A stretch of DNA of 64,000 nt, from assembly GCF_047238265.1 (NCBI RefSeq), contig NZ_JBDFMM010000001.1, forward strand, positions 5,580,001-5,644,000. The letters run 5' to 3'. The notes beneath the pieces were generated by a model, which saw nothing but the letters and a program-made list of their open reading frames with translations, was not told the origin of the DNA and searched no databases. The position numbers and the translations under genes were made by a program. This stretch comes from Paenibacillus_F sp047238265. GTDB lineage: Bacteria > Bacillota > Bacilli > Paenibacillales > NBRC-103111. Position 1 is the first letter of the stretch. Each line of letters starts with the position of its first letter. This document shows, piece by piece, positions 34,400 to 42,937 of the stretch.

Positions 34400-35861
34400 A
34401 TGACAAGGAATCATACGATGATGCAGTTTTTCGAGTGGCACGTCCCCGCGGACGGCTCCCACTGGAAACGGCTTAAGGAGCTGGCTCCCGAGACTGAAAA
34501 AGAAGGGGTTCGACTCCGTCTGGATTCCCCCGGTTACGAAGGGCCAGTCCGACCAGGATACGGGCTACGGCGTGTATGACCTGTACGATCTGGGGGAATT
34601 CGACCAGAAAGGGACGGTCCGGACCAAATACGGAACGAAAGAGGAACTGCTGGAAGCCATCAAAGCGTGCCAGGACAACGAGATTTGCGTTTACGTGGAT
34701 CTTGTGATGAATCATAAAGCGGGCGCGGATGAGAAAGAGCTGTTCAAGGTGGTTCAAGTGAACGACCAGAACCGCAACGAGGTGATTTCCGAGCCTTTCG
34801 ATATCGAAGGCTGGACGAAATTCACTTTTCCGGGGCGCGGCGACAAATACTCGGCTTTCAAATGGGATTTCGGGCATTTTAACGGCACCGATTACGACGC
34901 CAAGGAAGATAAAACCGGCATTTTCCGCATCCTCGGAGAGAATAAGAGCTGGAACGACAACGTGGACGACGAATTCGGCAACTACGACTATCTCATGTTC
35001 GCCAACATCGATTACAGTCATCCAGGCGTGAGAAAAGAGATGATCACCTGGGGCAAATGGCTCGTCGACACTTTGCAGTGCGACGGATACCGGCTGGATG
35101 CCATCAAGCATATCAACCACGATTTCATCCGGGAATTCGCAAGCGAAATGATCAAGAAACGCGGAGAAAACTTCTATATCGTGGGCGAATTCTGGAATCC
35201 CGAGGTAGCGGCCTGCCGTGAATTTCTCGATAACGTCGATTATAAAATCGATCTGTTCGACGTCGCTCTCCATTACAAGCTCCACGCCGCCTCGCAGGCC
35301 GGCAAAGATTTTGACCTCACGACCGTGTTTGAGGACACGCTCGTTCAAACCCATCCGCTGCACGCCGTCACCTTTGTGGACAATCACGACTCCCAGCCGA
35401 ACGAATCGCTGGAATCGTGGATCGAAGACTGGTTCAAGCAGAGCGCGTATGCCCTGGTCCTGCTCCGTAAGGACGGTTATCCGTGCGTCTTCTACGGAGA
35501 TTACTTCGGCATAGGCGGCGAGGCTCCCGCAGAAGGGAAGGCGGCGGCCATCGATCCGCTGCTCTATGCCCGCCAGCATAAAGCCTACGGCGAGCAGGAG
35601 GACTACTTCGATCACCCGAACACGATCGGCTGGGTCCGCCGGGGAATCGCGGAAATCGAGCGCTCCGGCTGCGCGGTCGTCATCTCCAACGGCGACGACG
35701 GCGAGAAGCGCATGTTCGTCGGCGAAGAGCGTGCCGGACAGGTGTGGCTTGATATGACCGGCACGCGGGAAGAAGAGATCACCATCGGCGAAGACGGTTT
35801 TGCCGCCTTCCCGGTGAACGGGGGAAGCGTGTCCGTCTGGGCGCAGCCGGATGAGGGCTGA
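34400..35861 (+). pseudogene. Cytoplasmic-type GH13 alpha-amylase, frameshifted near codon 31
   Basis: The frame starting at 34400 (AGGAGGAAAAGG ribosome site) reads MTRNHTMMQFFEWHVPADG..KELAPE, the start of a non-secreted Bacillus-type alpha-amylase. It then runs into nonsense and stops at 34579. Removing one A at about 34493 restores LKKKGFDSVWIPPVTKG and joins the frame that continues to 35861, giving 486 residues, the family's usual length. All catalytic parts downstream are intact: GYRLDAIKH (nucleophile Asp), VGEFWNPE (acid Glu), FVDNHDSQP (Asp). The gene is thus recently broken, a sequencing error, or rescued by frameshifting. The GTG at 34572 could start a truncated protein, but no ribosome site supports it. 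Confidence 0.88.
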
Positions 35862-35973
35862 TGCGAGGGTTTACGGCACGCATGCGCCAGTGAAGCCGAA
35901 GCCGGGCGGGCAGGCGCGCGGGGCATCCGGTGCGGCCGGCCATGCTCTTCCCTCTTCCCGGTAAAAACGGCAA

Positions 35974-36016
35974 AAAAAGCGGGGGCTCCTTGCAAGGAGC
36001 CCCCGCTTTTTGCTTT
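35974..36016 (+). terminator. Terminator after the amylase gene
   Basis: Perfect palindrome: AAAAAGCGGGGGCTCCTTGC and its exact complement, followed by T-rich sequence. Confidence 0.9.
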
Positions 36017-36213
36017 TTACGGGAAATGCCAAGCCGCCGGCCGGCCGGCTTAAAGGCCGTAGCAACCGGCCAAGACGCGGCGCAGCAGCTGGTTTAGACG
36101 TGGTTGTACGCAGCCAAACTAAATTCTGCAAGGTGCCGGATTTACTTTCCCGATACGAATTAACCGCCCGCCACAGTCTGTCGCCTGTTTAATAAGAGTT
36201 CTACCCTATTGTT

Positions 36214-36271
36214 CCGCACCACGCGAAGCTTTCAGCGCATGGTGCTCGACGTCACATGACAGTGGTCAACA
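36214..36271. repeat. 58-bp hairpin repeat, copy B
   Basis: 49 of 58 bases match copy A at 19828-19885. The hairpin is kept with one compensatory pair (G-C to A-T) and one mismatch, suggesting that the RNA or DNA hairpin matters. Most differences are G/C in A versus A/T in B. Confidence 0.7.
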
Positions 36272-36373
36272 TTGTTCCCCGTGAAACATTTACTGGCACG
36301 CCTTCAAAGCTTCCCGTGATTTGACGGGTGGACCTGCAAAGCTTCCCGGTAGCCCGGCCCCTCGGTAAGAAGA

Positions 36374-36460
36374 GGGTTCCGGGGTTCCGGGGTTCCGGGG
36401 TTCCGGGGTTCCGGGATTCCGGGGTTCGGGGGTTCGGGGGTTCGGGCTTCCGGGCTTCCG
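36374..36460 (+). repeat. GGGGTTCC tandem repeat with G-quadruplex potential
   Basis: Eleven runs of three to five G, spaced by TTCC, TTC or CTTCC, in 87 bases. The left part is five to six perfect 8-bp units, and the right part is degenerate. The plus strand fits G3+N1-7 quadruplex rules several times over. Confidence 0.8.
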
Positions 36461-36557
36461 CCGTCCGCGGCCGGCTCGCGCCTGTATACACGGATGCGCT
36501 CCGTCTACGGCGCAGCACCGCGCCTGAAGTCTGCGCGGGCGGCAGGAGCCGGGCGGG

Positions 36558-36947
36558 CTACTGCCTGCTTCCCGGCTCCACGGCCTTGAGCCCGGAAGCC
36601 GGACTGCCTCCGCCGCCTTCGCCGGGTTCGTCCGCCTCCACGAGCTGCTTAAGCACGGAGAGCCGGTTCTCCCAGAACCGCTCGTAGTACGCGAGCCACC
36701 GCTTCAGCTCCTGCAAAGGCTCTGGCTGAAGCCGGTACCGCTTCTCGCGGCCGACCTTCCGCTCCTGGACAAGGCCGGCATCGGCGAGAATGCGCAGATG
36801 CTTCGAAACGGCCGTCCGGCTCATCGGAAAGTGGCCGCTGATCGCGTTGACGGGCATCTCCTGCCCGGCAAGCAGATTCAGGACCTTGCGGCGGGTCGGG
36901 TCCGCAATGGCCTGAAATACGTCCTGGTTCGGTTCGGCCGCGCCCAT
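36558..36947 (-). CDS. ArsR-family winged-helix regulator
   Basis: 129 residues. MGAAEPNQDVFQAIADPTRRKVLNLL opens the HTH typical of the ArsR group paired with SRPBCC proteins; the recognition helix lies in SRTAVSKHLRILADAGLV. No metal-binding CxC motif, so it senses something other than metal. The start at 36947 lies one base after the stop of the SRPBCC gene, with GAGG upstream, so the two are translationally coupled. The C-terminal tail is low-complexity (GEGGGGS). Confidence 0.87.
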   Translation of the reverse strand: MGAAEPNQDVFQAIADPTRRKVLNLLAGQEMPVNAISGHFPMSRTAVSKHLRILADAGLVQERKVGREKRYRLQPEPLQELKRWLAYYERFWENRLSVLKQLVEADEPGEGGGGSPASGLKAVEPGSRQ

Positions 36948-36948
36948 A

Positions 36949-37371
36949 TCAGGCCTCGACGTGCTTGCGCAGTGCCTCGACCAGACCTGTCCAGCCGCCG
37001 GACATACGCTCGCGCACCTCCGCATGGGATTGGCCGAATTCGGTCACCTTCTCCGGATCCCATCCCGCGTGGATCAGGGTGAATTCGGTTTTGCCGTCCA
37101 GGTCGGCCAGCTCGAAGGTCAGCGTCCAGTCTTTGCCCCACCGGAAAGAAAGCCGGTTCGGCGGATCAAGCTCGGTCACTTTGCAGGGAGATTTCCCGAA
37201 AGGCCCCGCTTCAAGATGGAATTCATAGCCGAGTTCGGGCTGAAAATCATTGGGCATAAACCATGCGGCGATTCCTTCGGATGTGGCCACCGTGTTCCAT
37301 ACCTTCTCGATCGGGGCGTTAAAAAGCTGAGTCTGTCGGATATCCGGCAGACGGTTCGGTGTGTCGGTCAT
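36949..37371 (-). CDS. SRPBCC (AHSA1-like) family protein
   Basis: 140 residues. The helix-grip fold is suggested by FNAPIEKVWNTVATSEGIAAWFMP at the start and LIHAGWDPEKV plus GWTGLVEALRKHVEA at the end. AHSA1-domain proteins bind hydrophobic ligands or co-chaperones and are often encoded next to ArsR regulators, as here. AGGAGG lies 8 bases before the ATG. It lies 26 bases after the DUF3052-like gene, so the three form an operon. Confidence 0.87.
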   Translation of the reverse strand: MTDTPNRLPDIRQTQLFNAPIEKVWNTVATSEGIAAWFMPNDFQPELGYEFHLEAGPFGKSPCKVTELDPPNRLSFRWGKDWTLTFELADLDGKTEFTLIHAGWDPEKVTEFGQSHAEVRERMSGGWTGLVEALRKHVEA

Positions 37372-37397
37372 CTATAATTCCTCCTGTAAGCAGGTAT

Positions 37398-37784
37398 TTA
37401 TTTCTTGGATTTTACCAGGTCCGAACGGCGAAAACGCAAAGCAGACCACTTGTCGTCGACGGCCACATTGCTGACGGGCCGGTATTCCGTGTTATTTTGT
37501 ACCTTTGCAGCTAAAGTATCCCGGTTAATGTCCGTTTTGACTTTGGAACTCTGCTTGGGATACGTAATCCAGAAAACGGCGTCCTCTTCAAGCATAGGGA
37601 TTACCTTCGGCACCCACTCATCGGCCTCCTGTCCGTCGTTTACAAACAACTGGACGAAACCGGCCTTATCTTCGGGCGAGCCTCCGCTTTCCGCTTCTAT
37701 GCCGAGGCGGTATCCTTCAGGCGCGTTAAGGACGAGAGCCCGTCCTTCTTTATAACGAAGTTTTTTGAGCAATACTTCTGACAT
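37398..37784 (-). CDS. DUF3052-like protein
   Basis: 128 residues, soluble. VLLKKLRYKEGRALVLNAPEGY, FWITYPKQSSKVKTDINRD and DDKWSALRFRR are the conserved blocks of DUF3052-type proteins. Function unknown; relatives often sit beside SRPBCC/ArsR pairs. First gene of the three-gene operon, with GGAGG 9 bases before the ATG. Confidence 0.75.
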   Translation of the reverse strand: MSEVLLKKLRYKEGRALVLNAPEGYRLGIEAESGGSPEDKAGFVQLFVNDGQEADEWVPKVIPMLEEDAVFWITYPKQSSKVKTDINRDTLAAKVQNNTEYRPVSNVAVDDKWSALRFRRSDLVKSKK

Positions 37785-37901
37785 GGTGCCATTCCTCCGT
37801 AATTTTAGGAAACGTTTTGGTTTCGTATTTGATTATAGGAAACCTTAAGGTTGCATGTCAAGACAAGAAAAACGCCGGCTGGGTATGCCGGCGTCTTCAC
37901 T

Positions 37902-38399
37902 TTATCGGATAGCGATATAAATCTGCACGATACTGTTCTCGGGATCAAAGCCGCGGCCGTCGTACACCTCGAAATCTCCCGTGTACGTGCGCTGTTCCTC
38001 CGCGTTTTGGAAATAGGTCCAGATTTCCTGCCACAGCTGCGGCACAACTTCTTTTACCGGGCCTTGCCGGGTTTCGAAAACCATGTATTTGGCCGCGGGT
38101 ACTTCCGCAAGCTGAAGACCGGAAGACCCGGCCGTGGACGCGGAGGCATCTCCGCTGATTTCGTGGCCCAGCAGCGCCGTATATTCTCCCGACGCGTCAC
38201 TCTCATAATCCGTATAAAGGCCGTAAATCAGATGAGGGTTCACAACGCCCGGCCTGGATGCAAGATCGCTGCCGAAAAACTGCTGCCAAAGCTGTGAAAG
38301 CTTTCCTTCCGGTCCCGCCTCCGCGGCGTTCGTGGTTCGGACACTCACGCCCGCCAGTCTGAAGGATGGTTTATTTTCCAAAACAGATTTCATTTTCAT
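37902..38399 (-). CDS. GyrI-like effector-binding domain protein
   Basis: 165 residues. A single AraC-effector/GyrI-like domain: FRLAGVSVRTTNA..., a central LIYGLYTDYESD, and EVPAAKYMVFETRQGPVKEVVPQLWQEIW are typical (YdeE-like). Such stand-alone domains bind or sequester small hydrophobic molecules. Start 38399 is chosen for AGAGGAGA 8 bases upstream. It follows the WYL regulator by 66 bases on the same strand, and the regulator may control it. Confidence 0.83.
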   Translation of the reverse strand: MKMKSVLENKPSFRLAGVSVRTTNAAEAGPEGKLSQLWQQFFGSDLASRPGVVNPHLIYGLYTDYESDASGEYTALLGHEISGDASASTAGSSGLQLAEVPAAKYMVFETRQGPVKEVVPQLWQEIWTYFQNAEEQRTYTGDFEVYDGRGFDPENSIVQIYIAIR

Positions 38400-38465
38400 A
38401 GATTCATTCTCCTCTTTTCCCTGTTTAAAAGTAGTGTAGCCGGGAAAAGTGGACACCTGTATGTC

Positions 38466-39404
38466 CTAGTTTTCGTAACGAAGCAAAATTTTGCGGGCCC
38501 GCTCCCGGATTTCTCCGGCCAGGCTGGGCGGATGCTCGATCTTAAGGCTGTCGCCGAAGCTGAGCAGCATCCCGTAAAACCATTCGTCCAGCGCAAAAAC
38601 CCCTTGGACGCACAAGTTTCCGTCCGGCAGCACACTCACCAGACCGGGCGGGAAAGCGTCTCCCACGCGGTGCCGCACTTCCGGCCGGAAATGGAGCGTC
38701 ATCTCCACTTCCTTGTGGGCAAGCCACTCCGAGTTCCAGCTGTATCCCTCAAGTGAAGGAACTTCACGCGGCTCCGAAGCCTGGGAAAGAACGGACAAAT
38801 CCGCAATCCGGGAGAGACGGAATATACGGAATTCTTTTCTCATCATGCAGTACGCGTGCAGATACCAGACGGAGCCCTTTAGGATAAGGGCCGCCGGTTC
38901 AACGATTCTTTCGGTCTCCGTCCCGTTCGTGTTCACGTAAGTGACAGCGGCCCGCCGGCCTTCTTCAATCGCCCCTTTTAAGAGAGAAACTTTGTTTTTC
39001 GCCGCCTCTCCCTGCCCCCACGGGTGGAAATCAAAAACGAGCTCGTCCTTGCGGCGCTCCCAATCCGCGGTATCCGTCCGCAATAGAAGCCCCTGCACCT
39101 TTTCCGCCAGATTAGCGTAAGTCTGATCGTCGAGGGCCCTGCTTACGCCTTTAACGGCTGCAAGCAGCGATGAAATCTCTTTCAGCGAGACAAGCTGTCT
39201 GGCCAGCGTATACGGCTCCATAATCTCGAATCCGCCGGATACGCCCTGATGGGCGACAACCGGAATTCCCGCCCGGCTGAGCGTCTCCATGTCGCGGTAG
39301 ACGGTTTTCGTCGTCACCTCGAACCGTTCGGCGAGCTCCTTGGCGCTTATCCGCCCCCGGTTGAGCATGAGCACCGTCATCGCAAGCAGTCGGTCTATCT
39401 TCAC
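38466..39404 (-). CDS. YafY-type HTH/WYL transcriptional regulator
   Basis: 312 residues. N-terminal HTH (ISAKELAERFEVTTKTVYRDMETLSRAGIPV), then a WYL domain (about 130-210; VWYLHAYCMMRKEFRIFRLSRI) and a C-terminal WCX-like extension. A GTG start at 39404 gives MKIDRLLAMTVLMLNR, the usual family N-terminus, with AAAGGATG 7 bases before it; the ATG at 39413 abuts that site. WYL domains sense nucleic acids or other ligands. Likely controls itself and the GyrI-like gene. Confidence 0.87.
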   Translation of the reverse strand: MKIDRLLAMTVLMLNRGRISAKELAERFEVTTKTVYRDMETLSRAGIPVVAHQGVSGGFEIMEPYTLARQLVSLKEISSLLAAVKGVSRALDDQTYANLAEKVQGLLLRTDTADWERRKDELVFDFHPWGQGEAAKNKVSLLKGAIEEGRRAAVTYVNTNGTETERIVEPAALILKGSVWYLHAYCMMRKEFRIFRLSRIADLSVLSQASEPREVPSLEGYSWNSEWLAHKEVEMTLHFRPEVRHRVGDAFPPGLVSVLPDGNLCVQGVFALDEWFYGMLLSFGDSLKIEHPPSLAGEIRERARKILLRYEN

Positions 39405-39425
39405 TGCCGTCATCCTTTCCGGAAT

Positions 39426-39800
39426 TCATAATTCCTCATTATTCGGTGCGGACACCTCTTCCGTGTCCGGCTTCTGTCCGGGCCCGATTCTATGCCTGTG
39501 CCTGACACCCCATTCCGACATGACGTTCAGCACTTCCTTGATAGTGCGGCCGTAAGGCGTCAAAGAATACTCCACCTTGGGAGGAACTTGTTTGTATACT
39601 TCCCGGTGAACGATTTCGTCCTGCTCCAGTTCACGCAGCTGCTGCGTCAGCATTTTTTGGGTAATCTCCGGCATACTATGCTTGAGTTCGCCGAAACGGC
39701 GGGTGCCTTCCGTCAGATGGCATAAAATAACCGGCTTCCACTTGCCTCCGACTACCTTGAGGGTCAGCTCTACGGATTGTTTATAAGATTCCGGCTCCAT
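39426..39800 (-). CDS. HxlR-family transcriptional regulator
   Basis: 124 residues. Winged helix with the family signature VVGGKWKPVILCHLTEGTRRFGELKH and ITQKMLTQQLRELEQD. There is no cysteine near the N-terminus as in YodB/HypR, so direct thiol sensing of that kind is unlikely. AAAGGAG lies 7 bases before the ATG. Palindromes lie immediately upstream. The divergent LLM oxidoreductase gene is the likely target. Confidence 0.9.
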   Translation of the reverse strand: MEPESYKQSVELTLKVVGGKWKPVILCHLTEGTRRFGELKHSMPEITQKMLTQQLRELEQDEIVHREVYKQVPPKVEYSLTPYGRTIKEVLNVMSEWGVRHRHRIGPGQKPDTEEVSAPNNEEL

Positions 39801-39813
39801 GACTACGCTCCTT

Positions 39814-39853
39814 TAGTATCCTTTAGGTATCTATATTACTTAAAAGTAGGTAC
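39814..39853. promoter_or_regulatory. HxlR operator candidates
   Basis: The palindrome TACTT-AA-AAGTA (39837-39848) and the related AGTATCC...GGTAT and GTAGGTAC elements lie 14-53 bases upstream of the HxlR start. Likely autoregulatory; unverified. Confidence 0.4.
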
Positions 39854-40119
39854 TTGCATTCAAAAATGCACTCTTTCATAATAACAGTAATTAACGCAGG
39901 CTGAATGTTCCTCCCTCAAATAGAGGATTCTATAAAACAAGATACGCGCTTTGTCAAAATCCCCGTTTTCCGATCCGAAAAAGAGGCGGCACAAGCTTAA
40001 GGCATGTTGTCAAAAACACGAACATGAACCCCTACCTGTATCCGAAGGCAGGGGTTTCCTTATCCGGCACGGACGGTACGATATCCGGTCCGGCATTTTA
40101 ATTCAGGAGGCTGATTCCG
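39854..40119. other. HxlR/LLM oxidoreductase intergenic remainder with a weak hairpin
   Basis: No gene. A hairpin AACCCCTACC/GGCAGGGGTT at 40027-40056 is followed by only a short T-stretch; it may be an attenuator in the leader of the oxidoreductase gene or an orphan terminator. Confidence 0.4.
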
Positions 40120-41151
40120 ATGGCTGACACCAACCAACCGGCAAAAAGCATCACCCGTATCCCGCTCTCCATTCTGGATCTGGCTCCGGTCGTCCTCGGA
40201 GCCACACCCGCGGATTCGTTAAAAAATACACTCGATCTCGCTCAGCACGCCGAACAGTGGGGATATCACCGCTACTGGCTGGCCGAGCATCACAATATGC
40301 CGGGCATCGCAAGCTCGGCGACCTCGATCGTGATCGGCCACGTCGCCGGCGGCACGAAGAAAATCCGCGTCGGCTCAGGCGGCATCATGCTGCCGAACCA
40401 CGCGCCGCTCGTCATCGCCGAGCAGTTCGGCACACTGGAGTCGCTCTATCCGGGCCGCATCGACATGGGCCTCGGACGGGCGCCCGGCTCCGACCAGCTG
40501 ACGGCCCGGGCTCTCCGCCGCGGTCCCGAGAGCGACGGCCAGCACTTCCCGCAGCAGCTCGAAGAACTGCGGGGCTATTTAACCCCCGGACCCGTCGCTT
40601 CCGCGGGCCGTGTAAGAGCCGTGCCCGGCGAAGGGCTGAACATTCCGGTCTGGCTGCTCGGTTCCAGCGGCTTCAGTGCGCAGCTGGCCGGCCAGCTCGG
40701 CCTCCCGTTCGCCTTCGCCAGCCACTTCGCGCCGGATTACCTGATCGCGGCGCTGGAGCTGTACCGCAGCTCCTTCCGCCCGTCCGGGGCGCTGAAGGAG
40801 CCTTACGCCATGATCGGCGTCAATGTCTTCGCCGCCGATACCGAGGAGGAGGCGCGCAGGCTGGCGACCTCCCACGAGCAGCAGTTCCTGAAGCTCATCC
40901 GCGGACAGACCGGTCTGCTCAACCCGCCGGTGGACAACATGGATGAGCTGTGGAGTCCGCACGAGAAAGCCGTCGTCCGGAAGCAGCTCAGCATCACGGC
41001 GGCCGGAACGAAAGAGACCGTGCGGGAGAGGCTCGACTACCTGCTGGCGGAGACGCAGGCGGACGAGCTCATCATCACCTCTCAGATCTACGATCACGCG
41101 GCACGGCTGCGTTCCTATGAGCTTCTGGCGGAAGCCGCCCGGGAGCAATAA
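40120..41151 (+). CDS. LLM-class (luciferase-like) flavin-dependent oxidoreductase
   Basis: 343 residues. Group with MSMEG_0569/YceB-like members: SILDLAPVVLGATPADSL, GYHRYWLAEHHNMPGIAS and GSGGIMLPNHAPLVIAEQFGTLESLYPGRIDMG-like blocks are diagnostic of the bacterial luciferase-like TIM barrel using FMNH2. Substrate unknown; such enzymes oxidise small xenobiotics or thiols. Divergent from the HxlR regulator, a pairing common in Firmicutes for detoxification genes. AGGAGG lies before the ATG. Confidence 0.9.
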   Translation: MADTNQPAKSITRIPLSILDLAPVVLGATPADSLKNTLDLAQHAEQWGYHRYWLAEHHNMPGIASSATSIVIGHVAGGTKKIRVGSGGIMLPNHAPLVIAEQFGTLESLYPGRIDMGLGRAPGSDQLTARALRRGPESDGQHFPQQLEELRGYLTPGPVASAGRVRAVPGEGLNIPVWLLGSSGFSAQLAGQLGLPFAFASHFAPDYLIAALELYRSSFRPSGALKEPYAMIGVNVFAADTEEEARRLATSHEQQFLKLIRGQTGLLNPPVDNMDELWSPHEKAVVRKQLSITAAGTKETVRERLDYLLAETQADELIITSQIYDHAARLRSYELLAEAAREQ

Positions 41152-41185
41152 AACTGGCGGACTGTCCGGCGGTTCTTTTATTCGA
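41150..41185 (+). terminator. Terminator after the LLM oxidoreductase gene
   Basis: The CGGAC-T-GTCCG hairpin extended by AAC/GTT arms is followed by CTTTTATT. Confidence 0.55.
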
Positions 41186-41328
41186 AGGGGATAATCCGTT
41201 CCCGGATTTTTTCTCACTTGAGCGCCTCAGCGGTATCATTTTACACACCCGCTTGTTACGCGCCCGCCCGGCTCTCAGCCTGCGATGGCACTGACCTGCC
41301 GCTTGCGGCTTTAACCGGCATTTTTCTC

Positions 41329-41364
41329 CAAACCGCTTTGCCTTTCCGGGCAGGCGGTTTTTTC
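41329..41364 (+). terminator. Terminator-like hairpin between the LLM oxidoreductase and P450 genes
   Basis: AAACCGCTTTGCC pairs with GGCAGGCGGTTT and runs into TTTTTT. It lies 178 bases past the LLM stop and 130 before the P450 start, so it may be a second terminator or a leader attenuator. Confidence 0.65.
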
Positions 41365-41373
41365 ACGTGGAAC

Positions 41374-41391
41374 ATGGATAAAATAATCCAT
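41374..41391. promoter_or_regulatory. Perfect inverted repeat upstream of the P450 gene
   Basis: ATGGAT-AAAATA-ATCCAT, a perfect 6+6 inverted repeat about 100 bases before the P450 start. Operator-like; regulator unknown. Confidence 0.45.
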
Positions 41392-41493
41392 CCGCTCATA
41401 ATAATTAACATTTGTTTCCTTTTAACCAAAAAAGGGTAAAAATTAAGATGGCCTGTACACCAATCTATTCTTTCTTAAGAGGGAGGCTTTATT

Positions 41494-42699
41494 ATGGCGG
41501 TTAAAGAGCAGTTGTTCATTCACGAAATTACCGGCTTCAAAACGAAGGACGAGTTCTGGAATCCCTACCCCTGGTACCAAAAAATGCGCGAAGAATCGCC
41601 GGTTTTCTATGATGAGCGGCAGGATACGTGGAATGTGTTTCTTTATGACCATGCCAAGCAAGTTCTGAGCGACTACAAACTTTTTCCCAGCAAAAGAGAG
41701 CGGAGCCTGATTCCGGTTCCCCTCAGCGACAATAAAGTGAACCTGATTTTCTCCGATCCGCCCGATCACCGCAAACGCAGAGGACTGCTGGCCAAGGCTT
41801 TCACTCCCCGCAGCCTGGAAGACTGGAAACCACGCATTCAACATATCGTGGACGAGCTTGTGGCCAGCGTAGCGGAAAAAAAATCCGTCGATCTCGTAAA
41901 AGAACTGGCCATTCCTCTGCCCGTCACGGTCATCGCCGATCTGCTGGGAGTGCCTTCGAAAGATTGGGAACAGATTAAAGACTGGTCGGATATTTTGTTC
42001 ATGCCCCACGATTTTCAGCATATCGAAGAGATGCAGGCCGCTAAAGGCCGGGCCAGTAAAGAGTTTATCGAATATTTGCTCCCGATTGTCGGGCAGAAGC
42101 GGACGCAGCTCCGGGACGACATCATCTCCGATCTCATTCTCGCGGAATATGAAGGGGCCTTTTTCACGGATGCCGAGGTCGCCCAGACCGCTATGGGTCT
42201 GCTCGGCGCCGGGAACGAAACCACGACCACGCTGCTGACGAACATGTTCTACAGCCTGATCAAGGATCAGCCCGGTGCCTACCGTCAGCTGCGCGGAGAC
42301 CGGAGTCTGGTGCCGCAGGCGGTTGAAGAAACGCTGCGCTACCGGTTTGCGGCTTCTCTGGACCGGAGAATCGGGGAAGACACGGACGTATTCGGCCCGA
42401 GGATGAAAAAAGACCAGTTGATCATCGCGTGGGTTTCGTCCGCCAACCGGGATGAAAACCAGTTTCCGGACGGTGAATCGTTCGACGTGCAGCGCAAGGA
42501 CATCAAGCACCTGACGTTCGGCAGCGGCCAGCATTTCTGCCTGGGGGCTCCGCTCGCCAGAATGGAAGCGGTGAAGGCGCTGGAAACGTTCGTGGACCGC
42601 TTCTCGGATTACTCGATCCCGGACGACTTCCGGCCGCAGGATCACCTGGCTCCGAACAGCCACAACCTGACTTCGCTGCCGGTTACTGTCGAAGAGTAA
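41494..42699 (+). CDS. Cytochrome P450 (bacterial class I type)
   Basis: 401 residues. Heme-binding FGSGQHFCLGAPLARME with Cys349 as axial ligand, I-helix GAGNETTT (238-245) and the K-helix ExxR (E279-R282) are intact. Size and motifs fit the soluble CYP107/109 types of Bacillales, which hydroxylate fatty acids, terpenoids or polyketides and need separate redox partners. No ferredoxin or biosynthetic gene is adjacent, so the substrate is open. GGGAGG lies 7 bases before the ATG. Preceded by an inverted repeat and a hairpin. Confidence 0.92.
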   Translation: MAVKEQLFIHEITGFKTKDEFWNPYPWYQKMREESPVFYDERQDTWNVFLYDHAKQVLSDYKLFPSKRERSLIPVPLSDNKVNLIFSDPPDHRKRRGLLAKAFTPRSLEDWKPRIQHIVDELVASVAEKKSVDLVKELAIPLPVTVIADLLGVPSKDWEQIKDWSDILFMPHDFQHIEEMQAAKGRASKEFIEYLLPIVGQKRTQLRDDIISDLILAEYEGAFFTDAEVAQTAMGLLGAGNETTTTLLTNMFYSLIKDQPGAYRQLRGDRSLVPQAVEETLRYRFAASLDRRIGEDTDVFGPRMKKDQLIIAWVSSANRDENQFPDGESFDVQRKDIKHLTFGSGQHFCLGAPLARMEAVKALETFVDRFSDYSIPDDFRPQDHLAPNSHNLTSLPVTVEE

Positions 42700-42937
42700 G
42701 CCGCTTGGAGGAGTGGAGCCTGAACCCTCCTGCATGTGGGGCGCCGGGCAGGCCGCCTATCGGGCCGAAATCATGCGGATGAGGGACCGCCGTCCAGAGA
42801 ACCCGAAAAAGGCACATCTTAAGACCGGCTTCTGCAAGAAATGCAGAGTTCGGCTTCCTGCCGGGTGCACGATTTGCCCATCCGCTTTATTTCCCTTCTT
42901 GCCTTCACTGGGGTGAAATGGTAAAATGTGCTTATCT

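Larger units (their letters stand above)
36012..36557. other. 546-bp intergenic region with hairpin repeat and G-rich tandem repeat
   Basis: No supported gene. Holds repeat copy B (36214-36271) and the 8-bp tandem repeat (36374-36460). ORFs crossing the tandem repeat are Pro/Arg-rich artefacts of it. Confidence 0.65.

Noticed and set aside
29963..36460. CRISPR array or prophage signals near the repeats
   Set aside because: The repeats are a single tandem microsatellite and dispersed hairpins without regular spacers; no phage, integrase or transposase genes occur in the window.
36252..36518. Pro/Arg-repeat protein on the minus strand
   Set aside because: The repeated PRNPGTPE sequence is merely the translation of the 8-bp DNA tandem repeat.
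41443..42735. 430-codon minus-strand frame
   Set aside because: Antisense shadow of the cytochrome P450 gene with intact heme motif.
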